From Rhodospirillales bacterium (lineage in GTDB: Bacteria; Pseudomonadota; Alphaproteobacteria; Acetobacterales; Acetobacteraceae), in NCBI GenBank assembly GCA_903643085.1, contig CAHJWU010000001.1, positions 1-64,000 of the forward strand: DNA of 64,000 nucleotides, read 5' to 3'. The notes below the pieces were generated by a model that was not told the DNA's origin, ran no database searches, and saw nothing but the letters and a program-made list of their open reading frames with translations. The first letter of the stretch is position 1. Each line of letters opens with the position of its first letter. This document shows, piece after piece, positions 48,335 through 56,112 of the stretch. The position numbers and the translations under genes are program-made.

Positions 48335-49945
48335 ATGACGAGTTGGCAAGCAGGTAAGGGTGAAACAGTCGTCAGCGTTCTCGCGAAGGCGGTTTCAGAC
48401 CACCCGGACCGGATCTACCTGGACTTCTCTGGTCAGACCTACACCTACGCACAGGTCGATCAGGCGTCGTCCCGTCTGGCCCACGGCCTTGCCGCGCTTG
48501 GCGTAACCAAGGGCCAAGCGGTGGCATCGATACTCGACAACAATGTCGATGCTGTCATCGCGTGGTTCGCCATCAACAAGCTCGGCGCGATCTCGGTGCC
48601 GGTAAATACCGCCTATAAGGGAGAATTTCTCAGGCACCAGATTGCCGATTCCGGCGCACACGTGGTGCTTTCAGAGGCTGACTATGCCGAGCGCATACTC
48701 GCCGTAGCAGAGGGACTGCCGGACGTGCGTGCGTTGTTGCACCGCGGCAATGCCACGCCAGCGAGCACCGTCATCAAAGCGTCACCTATTACGGAGGCGA
48801 TGGTGTCGGGCGAGGACTCGCACTTCCCGAAGATTGGTCCGGGCGACTTGTCGATGTTGATCTACACGTCCGGCACGACCGGCCCGTCGAAGGGCTGCAT
48901 GATCAGTCACGGCTATGCCTGCAACCTGGCCCGGCAATCCCTCGAGGTGACGGGCTTGCGGCCGACCGACATCTACTGGACGGCCCTGCCGCTCTTCCAC
49001 ATGAACGCAACGGCGACGGGCGTACTCGCGACGGCGATGATCGGCATACGGGCTTCGATCTATCCGCGCTTCTCGCTCTCCGGTTTCTGGGCGGAAATGG
49101 AGCGTTCGGGCGCCACCGTCGTCAGCCTGCTCGGCAGCATGCACCCTCTGATTGCCGAGGCGGCCGACAGCGAAGCCTCAAAACGCTGTTTCGGACAGCT
49201 ACGCGTCGTAGCCGCGGCGCCGTTCCCAAAAGCTCTGCAGGAGAAATGGCGGCGCCGGTTCGGCGCGCAGGTGATGGGCGCCGGCGGCTACGGCTTTACC
49301 GAAGCGGCCATGGTCACGTACGGTTCTTTGGAGTCACGGCTCGATCCGGATTCCTCCGGCCCGATCGCCGAGGAGTTCGATGTTGCGATCCTGGATGATG
49401 ACGAAAACCCACTTCCGGCCGGCCAGGCCGGAGAAGTCGTATGCCGGCCAAAACGTCCGTTCGTGATGTTCGAGGGTTACTGGAACCGGCCGTCCGACAC
49501 GCTGAAAATAATGCGAAACCTGTGGCTTCATACTGGCGACATCGGCAAGTTTGGAGAGAACGGCGAATTCTACTTCCTTGATCGGAAGAAGGATTATTTG
49601 CGTCGCCGCGGCGAAAACATTTCAAGTTTCGAAATGGAGAAGACCTACCAGAATCACCCTGACATAATGGACGTGGCGGTTCATGCCGTGTTTTCCGAGT
49701 TGGGTGAAGATGACGTCAAGGTTACCTGTGTTCTCAAAGAGACTACGGACTTGACCGAGGAGGCTTTGTGCAGTTGGTCACTGGACAAGGTTCCTTATTT
49801 TGCAATACCCCGCTACATCGAGTTCCGCAGCGATCTGCCGCGGAATCCGACTGGCAAGATCCTGAAATACCAGCTGCGCGACGAAGGCTGCACGCCCGCC
49901 ACCTGGGATCGGGAAAAAGCCGATTTCCAAATGACGCGACGCTGA
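48335..49945 (+). CDS. Acyl-CoA synthetase (crotonobetaine/carnitine-CoA ligase-like)
   Basis: A 536-residue AMP-forming ligase. TSGTTGPSKGCMISHGY (P-loop), GGYGFTEAAM and FYFLDRKKDYLRRRGENIS are strongly CaiC-like. The C-terminus has NPTGKILKYQLRDEG with the catalytic lysine. It lies 47 bases after the aldehyde dehydrogenase gene, the order expected for an aldehyde-to-acid-to-CoA-ester relay. The whole-length match and the motif set suggest a medium-size, perhaps branched or hydroxylated, acid as substrate. It is the third ligase of the window, and the three are clearly different from each other, so they probably act at different stages. Confidence 0.93.
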   Translation: MTSWQAGKGETVVSVLAKAVSDHPDRIYLDFSGQTYTYAQVDQASSRLAHGLAALGVTKGQAVASILDNNVDAVIAWFAINKLGAISVPVNTAYKGEFLRHQIADSGAHVVLSEADYAERILAVAEGLPDVRALLHRGNATPASTVIKASPITEAMVSGEDSHFPKIGPGDLSMLIYTSGTTGPSKGCMISHGYACNLARQSLEVTGLRPTDIYWTALPLFHMNATATGVLATAMIGIRASIYPRFSLSGFWAEMERSGATVVSLLGSMHPLIAEAADSEASKRCFGQLRVVAAAPFPKALQEKWRRRFGAQVMGAGGYGFTEAAMVTYGSLESRLDPDSSGPIAEEFDVAILDDDENPLPAGQAGEVVCRPKRPFVMFEGYWNRPSDTLKIMRNLWLHTGDIGKFGENGEFYFLDRKKDYLRRRGENISSFEMEKTYQNHPDIMDVAVHAVFSELGEDDVKVTCVLKETTDLTEEALCSWSLDKVPYFAIPRYIEFRSDLPRNPTGKILKYQLRDEGCTPATWDREKADFQMTRR

Positions 49946-49988
49946 GGCATGTGCGTAGTGATTGCCTTTGACTACGCAGGATTGACAC

Positions 49989-50393
49989 ATGCGCCTTCTG
50001 CCTGAACTGACGGCCGAGAACACGCCGTTCTGGAGCGGCGGTGAGCGCGGTGAGCTGCTCATCATGCATTGCAACGACTGCGATCATGCGATCCATCCGC
50101 CGCAGGTGATCTGCCCGAAATGCCTGTCGCGTTCCGTCTCGCCGCGCGCCGCGCGCGGCTCGGGCACGATCTATACCTTCACGGTCAATTGCCATCCTTG
50201 GCTACCAGATCTGACAGTTCCTTACACCCTGCTGACGGTCGATCTTGACGACGAGCCTGGTGTAAGGCTGACCGCACAGCTCGTGGGAGACAATCAGGAT
50301 GGGGTGGCCATTGGTCAACGGGTGAGCGTCACCTTCGAGCGGGCTGCAGAGGACGTCTGGATACCGCAGTTTCAGAAGCTGAGCGCAGCGTAA
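49989..50393 (+). CDS. DUF35 OB-fold/zinc-ribbon protein
   Basis: A 134-residue protein. The N-terminal rubredoxin-like zinc ribbon has Cys28, Cys31, Cys42 and Cys45 (HCNDCDH and CPKCLS), followed by an OB fold with GSGTIYTFTVNCHPW and YTLLTVDLDDEPGVRLTAQL. DUF35 proteins act as non-catalytic partners of thiolase-like enzymes: the DUF35 part of ChsH2 binds the Ltp2 retro-aldolase in steroid side-chain cleavage. The thiolase-like protein at 41490 is a natural partner. It lies 43 bases after the CaiC-like ligase and 4 before an SDR gene. Confidence 0.9.
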   Translation: MRLLPELTAENTPFWSGGERGELLIMHCNDCDHAIHPPQVICPKCLSRSVSPRAARGSGTIYTFTVNCHPWLPDLTVPYTLLTVDLDDEPGVRLTAQLVGDNQDGVAIGQRVSVTFERAAEDVWIPQFQKLSAA

Positions 50394-50397
50394 ATAC

Positions 50398-51177
50398 GTG
50401 GATGATCCGGGCACAGCCGCCTCGCTGGCTGGGAAAGTCGGGATCGTCACCGGCGGCTCGCGCGGCATGGGCGTGCACTTCCTTGATGCGCTGGTAGCGT
50501 GCGGCGCCGCTGCAGCGTGCTTTGCCCGTCCGTCGCCCGAGCTCGACGCCATCGGACGCAGGCACGAAGACCGGGTAATTGCGGTGGAATGTGACGTCCG
50601 TTCCTGTGAGGATGTCGAGAGCGCCGTCGCCAGAACGGTTGCGCATTTCGGCCGCCTAGACTTCCTGGTCAACAACGCGGCGATTTTCCAGCCATTCCGG
50701 TTGGAGGATGCAAACCCGGCGCAGGTGAGAGATCACGTCGATATCAATCTGCTCGGTCCGATGTGGTGCATACGTGCGGCCATTCCGCATCTGCGCGTGA
50801 CACGGGGGCATATCGTATCGATCTCGAGCGAGTCGACCCGCATGCCGTTTCCCTACCTTGGCGTCTATGCTGCGACCAAGGGTGGCCTCGAGGTGTTGTC
50901 GGCAGCTATGCGCGATGAACTGCGGGAGGACGGCATACGCGTGACGCTGTTGCGATCGGGATCGGTTTCCGGCAGTGCTGGCGGCCGGAACTGGGATCCT
51001 GCCATCACCGCGAAATTTTTCGAGACGATCACCCGTACTGGTCACGCTGCCTTCACAGGTGAAATGGCAACTCCCGAGTCGATGGCGAAAGCGCTTGTCG
51101 CGGTTCTGTCACTGCCGGCGGACGTGAACGTGGATCTGATCGAAGTTCGAGCCAGTGGCAGCGCCAGAGCGGCGTGA
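50398..51177 (+). CDS. Short-chain dehydrogenase/reductase
   Basis: A 259-residue classical SDR starting at GTG 50398, four bases after the DUF35 stop. TGGSRGMG at 19-26, NNAAI near 97 and the active-site sequence GVYAATKGGLEV show a working family member; Ser in VSISSES is the third catalytic residue. It closes the plus-strand run that starts at 43525. Its 3' end is convergent with, and only two bases away from, the minus-strand pseudo-SDR gene. It probably oxidises or reduces a secondary alcohol or ketone in the same pathway as the DUF35 complex. Confidence 0.9.
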   Translation: MDDPGTAASLAGKVGIVTGGSRGMGVHFLDALVACGAAAACFARPSPELDAIGRRHEDRVIAVECDVRSCEDVESAVARTVAHFGRLDFLVNNAAIFQPFRLEDANPAQVRDHVDINLLGPMWCIRAAIPHLRVTRGHIVSISSESTRMPFPYLGVYAATKGGLEVLSAAMRDELREDGIRVTLLRSGSVSGSAGGRNWDPAITAKFFETITRTGHAAFTGEMATPESMAKALVAVLSLPADVNVDLIEVRASGSARAA

Positions 51178-51179
51178 AC

Positions 51180-51812
51180 TCAGAGCTCGTTCACACCCAT
51201 GAGGCAACCAGTGACGTAGGCCGCGTAGTCGCTGCAGAGATAACACGCGAGCATGCCAAGGGCGCGCAATCCTTCCGCAGGGGCCTCCCCGTTCATCTCC
51301 ACATAGCGGGAGACGATGGCGTTGCTCCTTATGCCGTCTCGCGCCCATTCCACCGCAAGAGTCTTGACCATGTTCTCGACGCCCGCCGCCGACCCAACTT
51401 GCGCGGCGCTTCCTGCCGATCCCTGGAGGACGTCACGGCCCATCAGGTGCAGGATCGCACCAGGCCGGCTTGCAGCGATCCAGCGGCGGGCGCATTCGGC
51501 GGCGGCGTAGAAGCGCATGTCGAGATGCGATGCTGTCGTGTCCTGCCAGGAAGCCAGTGTGATATTCTCCGCTGATTGCCAGGCCGGTGCAGCGTCCGCG
51601 ACGACAAGGATCGACAATGGCGTCGCGCTCAGCGCCTGCATGCTGTCCATGAAGGCGCTAATCTGTTCCGCGTTGCAGATCTTGGCGAAGTCACTGGCGA
51701 CGTTGTTGCGGACAAGCACGGCGCCGGCCGCCAGAAAGGAGTCCGCGATGACGTCCGCCGCCTTGCCGTCACCCAAGATGAGCGCCGCTTGGCCGGACAA
51801 CCAACCGCTCAT
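51180..51812 (-). CDS. Degenerate SDR-like protein (probable pseudoenzyme)
   Basis: A 210-residue protein with the SDR fold but without its working parts. The dinucleotide motif is reduced to ILGDGKAADV, and where YxxxK should be there is QVGSAAGVENM, without tyrosine. The following helix MVKTLAVEWARDGIRSNAIV is well conserved. The start at ATG 51812 overlaps the stop of the next gene by four bases (ATGA), so it is translated with the SDR at 51809-52705. A full SDR next to a catalytically dead one recalls BbsC/BbsD, which form a heterotetrameric hydroxyacyl-CoA dehydrogenase. That analogy is an inference. It could also be a decaying gene, but the frame is intact. Confidence 0.78.
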   Translation of the reverse strand: MSGWLSGQAALILGDGKAADVIADSFLAAGAVLVRNNVASDFAKICNAEQISAFMDSMQALSATPLSILVVADAAPAWQSAENITLASWQDTTASHLDMRFYAAAECARRWIAASRPGAILHLMGRDVLQGSAGSAAQVGSAAGVENMVKTLAVEWARDGIRSNAIVSRYVEMNGEAPAEGLRALGMLACYLCSDYAAYVTGCLMGVNEL

Positions 51813-52705
51813 GGTGCCGTCCCCCAAACTTCCGCGCGCAACCGGGGCTCCTCGAAAGCGGGATGCATGAGTTGCCGGCGTAGGCGATCCGCACCGTCTA
51901 TGATCAGCGTCTCACCCGACACGCCCTGCATCATGGGCGAGACCATCAGCGCGCCGGCCCAGCCGAACTCCCGCATGCGGCCCACACGCCCAGCCGGGAT
52001 CATGGTGCCGAGCCGATCCTCATAGCCCGGCTCACGATCCGTTCCGATCGCGCGGGCGTGCGGAAAGAAGCCGGCAGCGACGCAGTTGACGCGTATGCCA
52101 TATGGTGCCCAGTCCCGCGCCATCACGCGCGTCATGCCCACGATGGCGGATTTGGCGGCCGCGGAGTGGGCGTCCCCAGCGAAACCGGACCATACGTATT
52201 GCGCGGAGTTGTTGACGATGGCACCGCCTTGTCCGGCTGCGATCCTGCGACGCGCAAATTCCGCCGAGCAAAGGAACGTGCCGTCGATCGCGATCTGCGT
52301 GATGGCACGCCAGGCGTTGGCGCTCATCGTCTCGGCAAGAGCGGGGAAGTTCGCGCCTGCATTGTTGGCGAGCAGCGACACTGGGCCAAGCTCGGCCTCG
52401 GCCCTGTCGAAGGCGGCCGCGATGCTGGACGGGTTGCGGACTTCGGCCGAGAGGCCTGTGGCACGTGCGCCCAACTCCTTCAGTTCGGCGGCTCCCTCGT
52501 CGACACGGCTTTGCGTGCGGCCTACAACGGCCACGGCGGCGCCGGCCTGGGCTATCGCGCGCGCCATGGCCAAGCCCATGCCTGAACCGCCGCCGGTAAC
52601 TATGGCGACATGGCCGGCCAGACAGCCAGGCGGTAAGGGTGGCCTGTCCCATTCAGGAGGCTCTTGCAGCCGGGTTGCAGGTTGAGGCTTCGCCGATACG
52701 GTCAT
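51809..52705 (-). CDS. 2,4-Dienoyl-CoA reductase-like SDR
   Basis: A 298-residue SDR with TGGGSGMGLA near residue 36 and NNAGANFPA. In place of YxxxK it has QYVWSGFAGDAHSAAAKSA: a tyrosine about 11 residues before an SxxAK segment, as in the 2,4-dienoyl-CoA reductases and the SDR at 36737. I chose ATG 52705 (MTVSAKPQ), with GAGGG ten bases before it; the ORF extends to 52741 with residues unlike the family. It is translationally coupled to the pseudo-SDR that follows, and the two may form one heteromeric enzyme. It lies downstream of the DUF2889 gene on the same strand. Confidence 0.84.
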   Translation of the reverse strand: MTVSAKPQPATRLQEPPEWDRPPLPPGCLAGHVAIVTGGGSGMGLAMARAIAQAGAAVAVVGRTQSRVDEGAAELKELGARATGLSAEVRNPSSIAAAFDRAEAELGPVSLLANNAGANFPALAETMSANAWRAITQIAIDGTFLCSAEFARRRIAAGQGGAIVNNSAQYVWSGFAGDAHSAAAKSAIVGMTRVMARDWAPYGIRVNCVAAGFFPHARAIGTDREPGYEDRLGTMIPAGRVGRMREFGWAGALMVSPMMQGVSGETLIIDGADRLRRQLMHPAFEEPRLRAEVWGTAP

Positions 52706-52763
52706 TGGCGCGCCCTCACGTCGTGGCCTGGAACTTCGCAAATGCGCCCGTCATCCTTACGCA

Positions 52764-53579
52764 TTACGGATTGATCTCTAACGCTCGCAACATACCCGCC
52801 GGACCGCTTTCGAAATTGCGCGTGCTTCCCTTGTTGCGTGCGGCAACACGCACGTTTTCGGGTTGATAGGTATGACACACCGGCGGCATGCCTGTGCCGG
52901 CCGCAGTGTCAAACTTGTCCAGATCGACATTTCGGCCACCAGCAACCATGAGAGCGCGGCGCAACACGAACGCCTGCTCGGCTTCCTCTTCCTGCATCGT
53001 CTCTGTCCACGCACGGAAACCGTTGCTCAGCGACCGACCGGCGTGAGAGGCCGGACCGTCGATTGTGGAGCCGGTGACATGCCAGGCCAACACCACTTCG
53101 TCGTCGCACGACAGCACGGCCTGTGTGGCGCCATGGCGCGAGCGGTCGCCTACCACCGCTTCGTAACGCCGATGCGTGCGTTGGTGCCTTGCATGAGCGA
53201 GCGCTAAGCCGGCGAGATCGAAGAGATGCGTGCACTGCAAGCGCATGTCGATGTAGCGGCCCACGTCGGAGGCCCGCGTGACCAACGGCTTGTCTATCAA
53301 CGCCCGCAAAGGCAACACAGCGCCCGCGCAGGTGGACCAAGGAGCACGCTCCGTATGAACGGAGACATCGGCCACCACGTTGCGGTCATGCGCGATGGAA
53401 AGGCCGAAATGATGGAAATCATCCTCGACCCACGCGATGACCTTCGTGTCGGAGGCCGCCGATATATCGATCAACCGCCGAAACACGCCGCGGCGAGAAG
53501 AAATGTGCTCGGCCATGCTATCGAGGACTCGTCCGCCTCTCCCGCGCAAGGAAGGGTGCAGGAGAGGCGTGTCGAACAC
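52764..53579 (-). CDS. DUF2889 family protein
   Basis: A 271-residue protein with the DUF2889 pattern: AWVEDDFHHFGLSIAHD, then ERAPWSTCAGAVLPL, then CTHLFDLAGLALAHA. The function of the family is unknown. It is found repeatedly in catabolic clusters for terpenoids and steroids (my recollection), often near P450 or acyl-CoA ligase genes. No signal peptide or membrane segment is seen, so it is probably cytoplasmic. It lies 6 bases from the GMC oxidoreductase gene upstream of it on the minus strand, so the two are probably in one transcript. The conserved Cys and His residues (TCAGA, CTHLFD) suggest a metal or ligand site, which is a guess. Confidence 0.8.
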   Translation of the reverse strand: MFDTPLLHPSLRGRGGRVLDSMAEHISSRRGVFRRLIDISAASDTKVIAWVEDDFHHFGLSIAHDRNVVADVSVHTERAPWSTCAGAVLPLRALIDKPLVTRASDVGRYIDMRLQCTHLFDLAGLALAHARHQRTHRRYEAVVGDRSRHGATQAVLSCDDEVVLAWHVTGSTIDGPASHAGRSLSNGFRAWTETMQEEEAEQAFVLRRALMVAGGRNVDLDKFDTAAGTGMPPVCHTYQPENVRVAARNKGSTRNFESGPAGMLRALEINP

Positions 53580-53585
53580 CCGGCA

Positions 53586-55202
53586 TCATGCGGCCAGGCG
53601 CGTTGCAGTATTCCGATCCATCAGCTTGGCAAGGCGCATTGCCACTGCCATTGCAGGGGCGTTGGTGTTGCCGGACACGAGCGTCGGGAAAACCGAAGTG
53701 TCGCATACGCGCACGCCCTCGACGCCGCGCACCTTCAGCTCGATATCGACAACGCTGTCCGCGTCCGCGCCCATGGCGCAGGTGCATGACACGTGAAACG
53801 CCGTCGATCCCCGCTCGAGAAAAGCCCGCACCAGGTCGTCGTCATCACTGTATTCCAGTCCTGGCGACGTTTCGGACAGGACGTAGGGCGCGAGCGCAGG
53901 TTGCGCCGCGAGCCGGCGTATCCAGCGTACCATGCCAATCGCGGCGAGCCGGTCTTCCTCGGCGTCCATGTAATTGGCGTTGATGTAGGGCAGGGCGTCG
54001 GGATCGGCGGAAGTGATACGCGTCTCACCCAGGCTCTTCGGTCGCGTGTAGTAGCCGCCGATAGTGAAGCCGGGCTGGTCGTCTATCACATACGACTTGC
54101 CGTCGTATTTGATCGAGTAGAGTCCTATGCCGAGCTGGATGTCTGGCCGCTTCAACCCGGGCCGACTCTTTATGAATCCCGCCAGTTCGTGCGCTGAATG
54201 GGTCAGCGGGCCTGATTTCAGCAGCCAGTATTGCATGAGGGACCTGGCAAGCCCGAGCTTCTGGAAAGCTGCATTGAGGCTGCCGCTCTTCAGCCGGAAC
54301 ATGACGGGCAGATAGCGGTGCTCGCGCAACTTCTTGCCGACGTTGGGAGCATCATGAACAACTGGGATCTTGTAGCCGTCCAGAAGGGCCCGTGGGCCAA
54401 TGCCGGAGAGCTGCAGCAGCTTGGGCGATTCGATGGCGCCGGCACACAGGATGACCTCCCGCCCGATGCCGACCCGGCGCTTGCCAGCCTTGTCCTCGAT
54501 CTCCAGTGCGGTCGCGCGAAGCCCGTCAAAAACGATGCGCCTCACCTTGGTGCCCGTGACGAGTTTCAGGTTCGGCCGCGAGAGCACCGGATGCAGAAAC
54601 GCCTTGGCTGCGCTGAAACGCTGGCCGCCGCTGATGGTCTGGGTCATGTAGCCCATGCCTTGATCACCAACAACGTCGACATGGTTCACATCGGCTACGC
54701 GCGGGACCCCCTGCTGCTCGCCCGCGGCGAGGATGGCCTCGGTGAACGGCCCGCCGGGTTTCTCGACGCTGATCTTCAGTGGGCCGCCTACGCCGCGCCA
54801 CGTGTCGGCGCCGAGCTCATGGTCCTCCAGCTCGACGAAACACTTGCCGATTTCCGACCAACCCCAGCCTGTGCAGCCGGCCGCCTCCCAGTCATCGTAA
54901 TCCGCAGGCGCGCCGCGGACATACACCAGACCGTTGATCGAGCTGGAGCCGCCGACCGTGCTTCCCTTGTACCAGACCTCGTCGGGACGATTGCCGCCTT
55001 TCGACGCGGAGTAGAACTGCACATGCGGATTGCCTGGCTTATGCATCGCCCCTATGCCGCGCGGCATGGCGACCAGGGCACTCTTGTCCATCGGGCCGGC
55101 CTCGATCAGCAGCACCGAAACAGACGGATTGGCCGAAAGCCGGTTGGCGAGGACGCAACCAGCGGATCCGGCGCCGATGACCACAAAGTCGTAACTATCC
55201 AA
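53586..55202 (-). CDS. GMC-family FAD-dependent oxidoreductase (choline/alcohol dehydrogenase-like)
   Basis: A 538-residue flavoprotein. The ADP-binding motif VIGAGSAGCVLANRLS is at 8-23, the GMC signature GSTVGGSSSINGLVYVRG near 80-97, and the C-terminal active-site histidine in TAFHVSCTCAMG together with Asn in SGNTNAPAM. It oxidises a primary or secondary alcohol to an aldehyde or ketone and passes electrons to oxygen or a quinone. No signal peptide is seen, so it is cytoplasmic or peripheral. In this cluster it would convert an alcohol (for example, a P450 product or a terpenoid alcohol) to the aldehyde used by the enzyme at 46812. A possible operator-like half-site lies at 55276-55288 upstream. 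Confidence 0.92.
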   Translation of the reverse strand: MDSYDFVVIGAGSAGCVLANRLSANPSVSVLLIEAGPMDKSALVAMPRGIGAMHKPGNPHVQFYSASKGGNRPDEVWYKGSTVGGSSSINGLVYVRGAPADYDDWEAAGCTGWGWSEIGKCFVELEDHELGADTWRGVGGPLKISVEKPGGPFTEAILAAGEQQGVPRVADVNHVDVVGDQGMGYMTQTISGGQRFSAAKAFLHPVLSRPNLKLVTGTKVRRIVFDGLRATALEIEDKAGKRRVGIGREVILCAGAIESPKLLQLSGIGPRALLDGYKIPVVHDAPNVGKKLREHRYLPVMFRLKSGSLNAAFQKLGLARSLMQYWLLKSGPLTHSAHELAGFIKSRPGLKRPDIQLGIGLYSIKYDGKSYVIDDQPGFTIGGYYTRPKSLGETRITSADPDALPYINANYMDAEEDRLAAIGMVRWIRRLAAQPALAPYVLSETSPGLEYSDDDDLVRAFLERGSTAFHVSCTCAMGADADSVVDIELKVRGVEGVRVCDTSVFPTLVSGNTNAPAMAVAMRLAKLMDRNTATRLAA

Positions 55203-56112
55203 CAGTTTCGCTCCCAGCGGGCTTCGCAGATTTACGAACTACAATACAACCGCCATCCTTCGAATGCCGCGCCAGCAACCCTAGTACACGTAGCATTTCT
55301 CACGGTGCCCGGGCAACATCCAATTGCAATGCGATCACACAAGCCAACGTAAAGTCCTGAGCATTGGCAAACGAGTGTCAACCGTTCTCGAGAGTTTGCT
55401 GCGTTTGGTATGATAACGGCGCAGATACCGCGTCAAGAGAACACCGCCGTCATGGCGTGGAGACAGTCAGACCTTGCAAAAGAATAAGTGTTTGGACCTA
55501 AGATCGCCTAGCAGACGGTCTTGATTGTCACTCCAGATACGTCAGAGACGTAAGCCTCCGAGGGCAGGCGACTAGATAAGTTCCGCAGACATTCTTATGC
55601 AACGCGCCGAGGCAATAACGAACCTATCCGACTGGGGAGAGGATGGCCCGTTCCGCGTAGGCATTGACGTCTTCACCCGGTCGGCTTCGCGCGCACGGCT
55701 GCCACCTTACGGTGTGGACGCATTCGAACAGTCGGTCGTTGATCTTTTGAGCTTGCATGTGATGAACTTGGCTTGAGTAGAGTCAGTGTGCAGGACCGAC
55801 GCCTCTTCTGGTGGTCACTGCCTGCATGGGGAACTAACTCCCCACCGCAGTGGGATATAAATCCTCAGGCAACCTTGCTGATGCGGCAGGCAATACAGGA
55901 TGCCTTTTTAAAGACGAAGTTAAATATGGATAAGCGAGCGATCTGATCCACGTCGTGCATGATCTTATCTCTTACTTCACTGCAATCGATTGTGGCGTTG
56001 GACGGAGCGCCTCAAAGCCCGTCCTCTCTGCTCTTGAGCATGTAGGTCTGGTTCGCTCGGCGCCTCACAATGCGCGTCGTGAGGCTACCAGAACTTACTG
56101 AAGACGGGTCTC
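55203..56112. other. Long intergenic stretch between the GMC and receptor genes
   Basis: These 910 bases have no convincing gene and appear lower in GC than their neighbours. CAACCCTAGTACA at 55276-55288 resembles the operator-like motif (CTAGGGTTG on the minus strand) and lies 73 bases upstream of the GMC gene. I see no tRNA, and no strong terminator can be pointed out. The length suggests an old insertion, a lost gene or an unrecognised small RNA. Confidence 0.4.

Noticed and set aside
55203-56112. Possible tRNA, small RNA or lost gene in the long gap
   Set aside because: I looked for cloverleaf-like arms and open frames and found no convincing one. It is listed only as an intergenic stretch.
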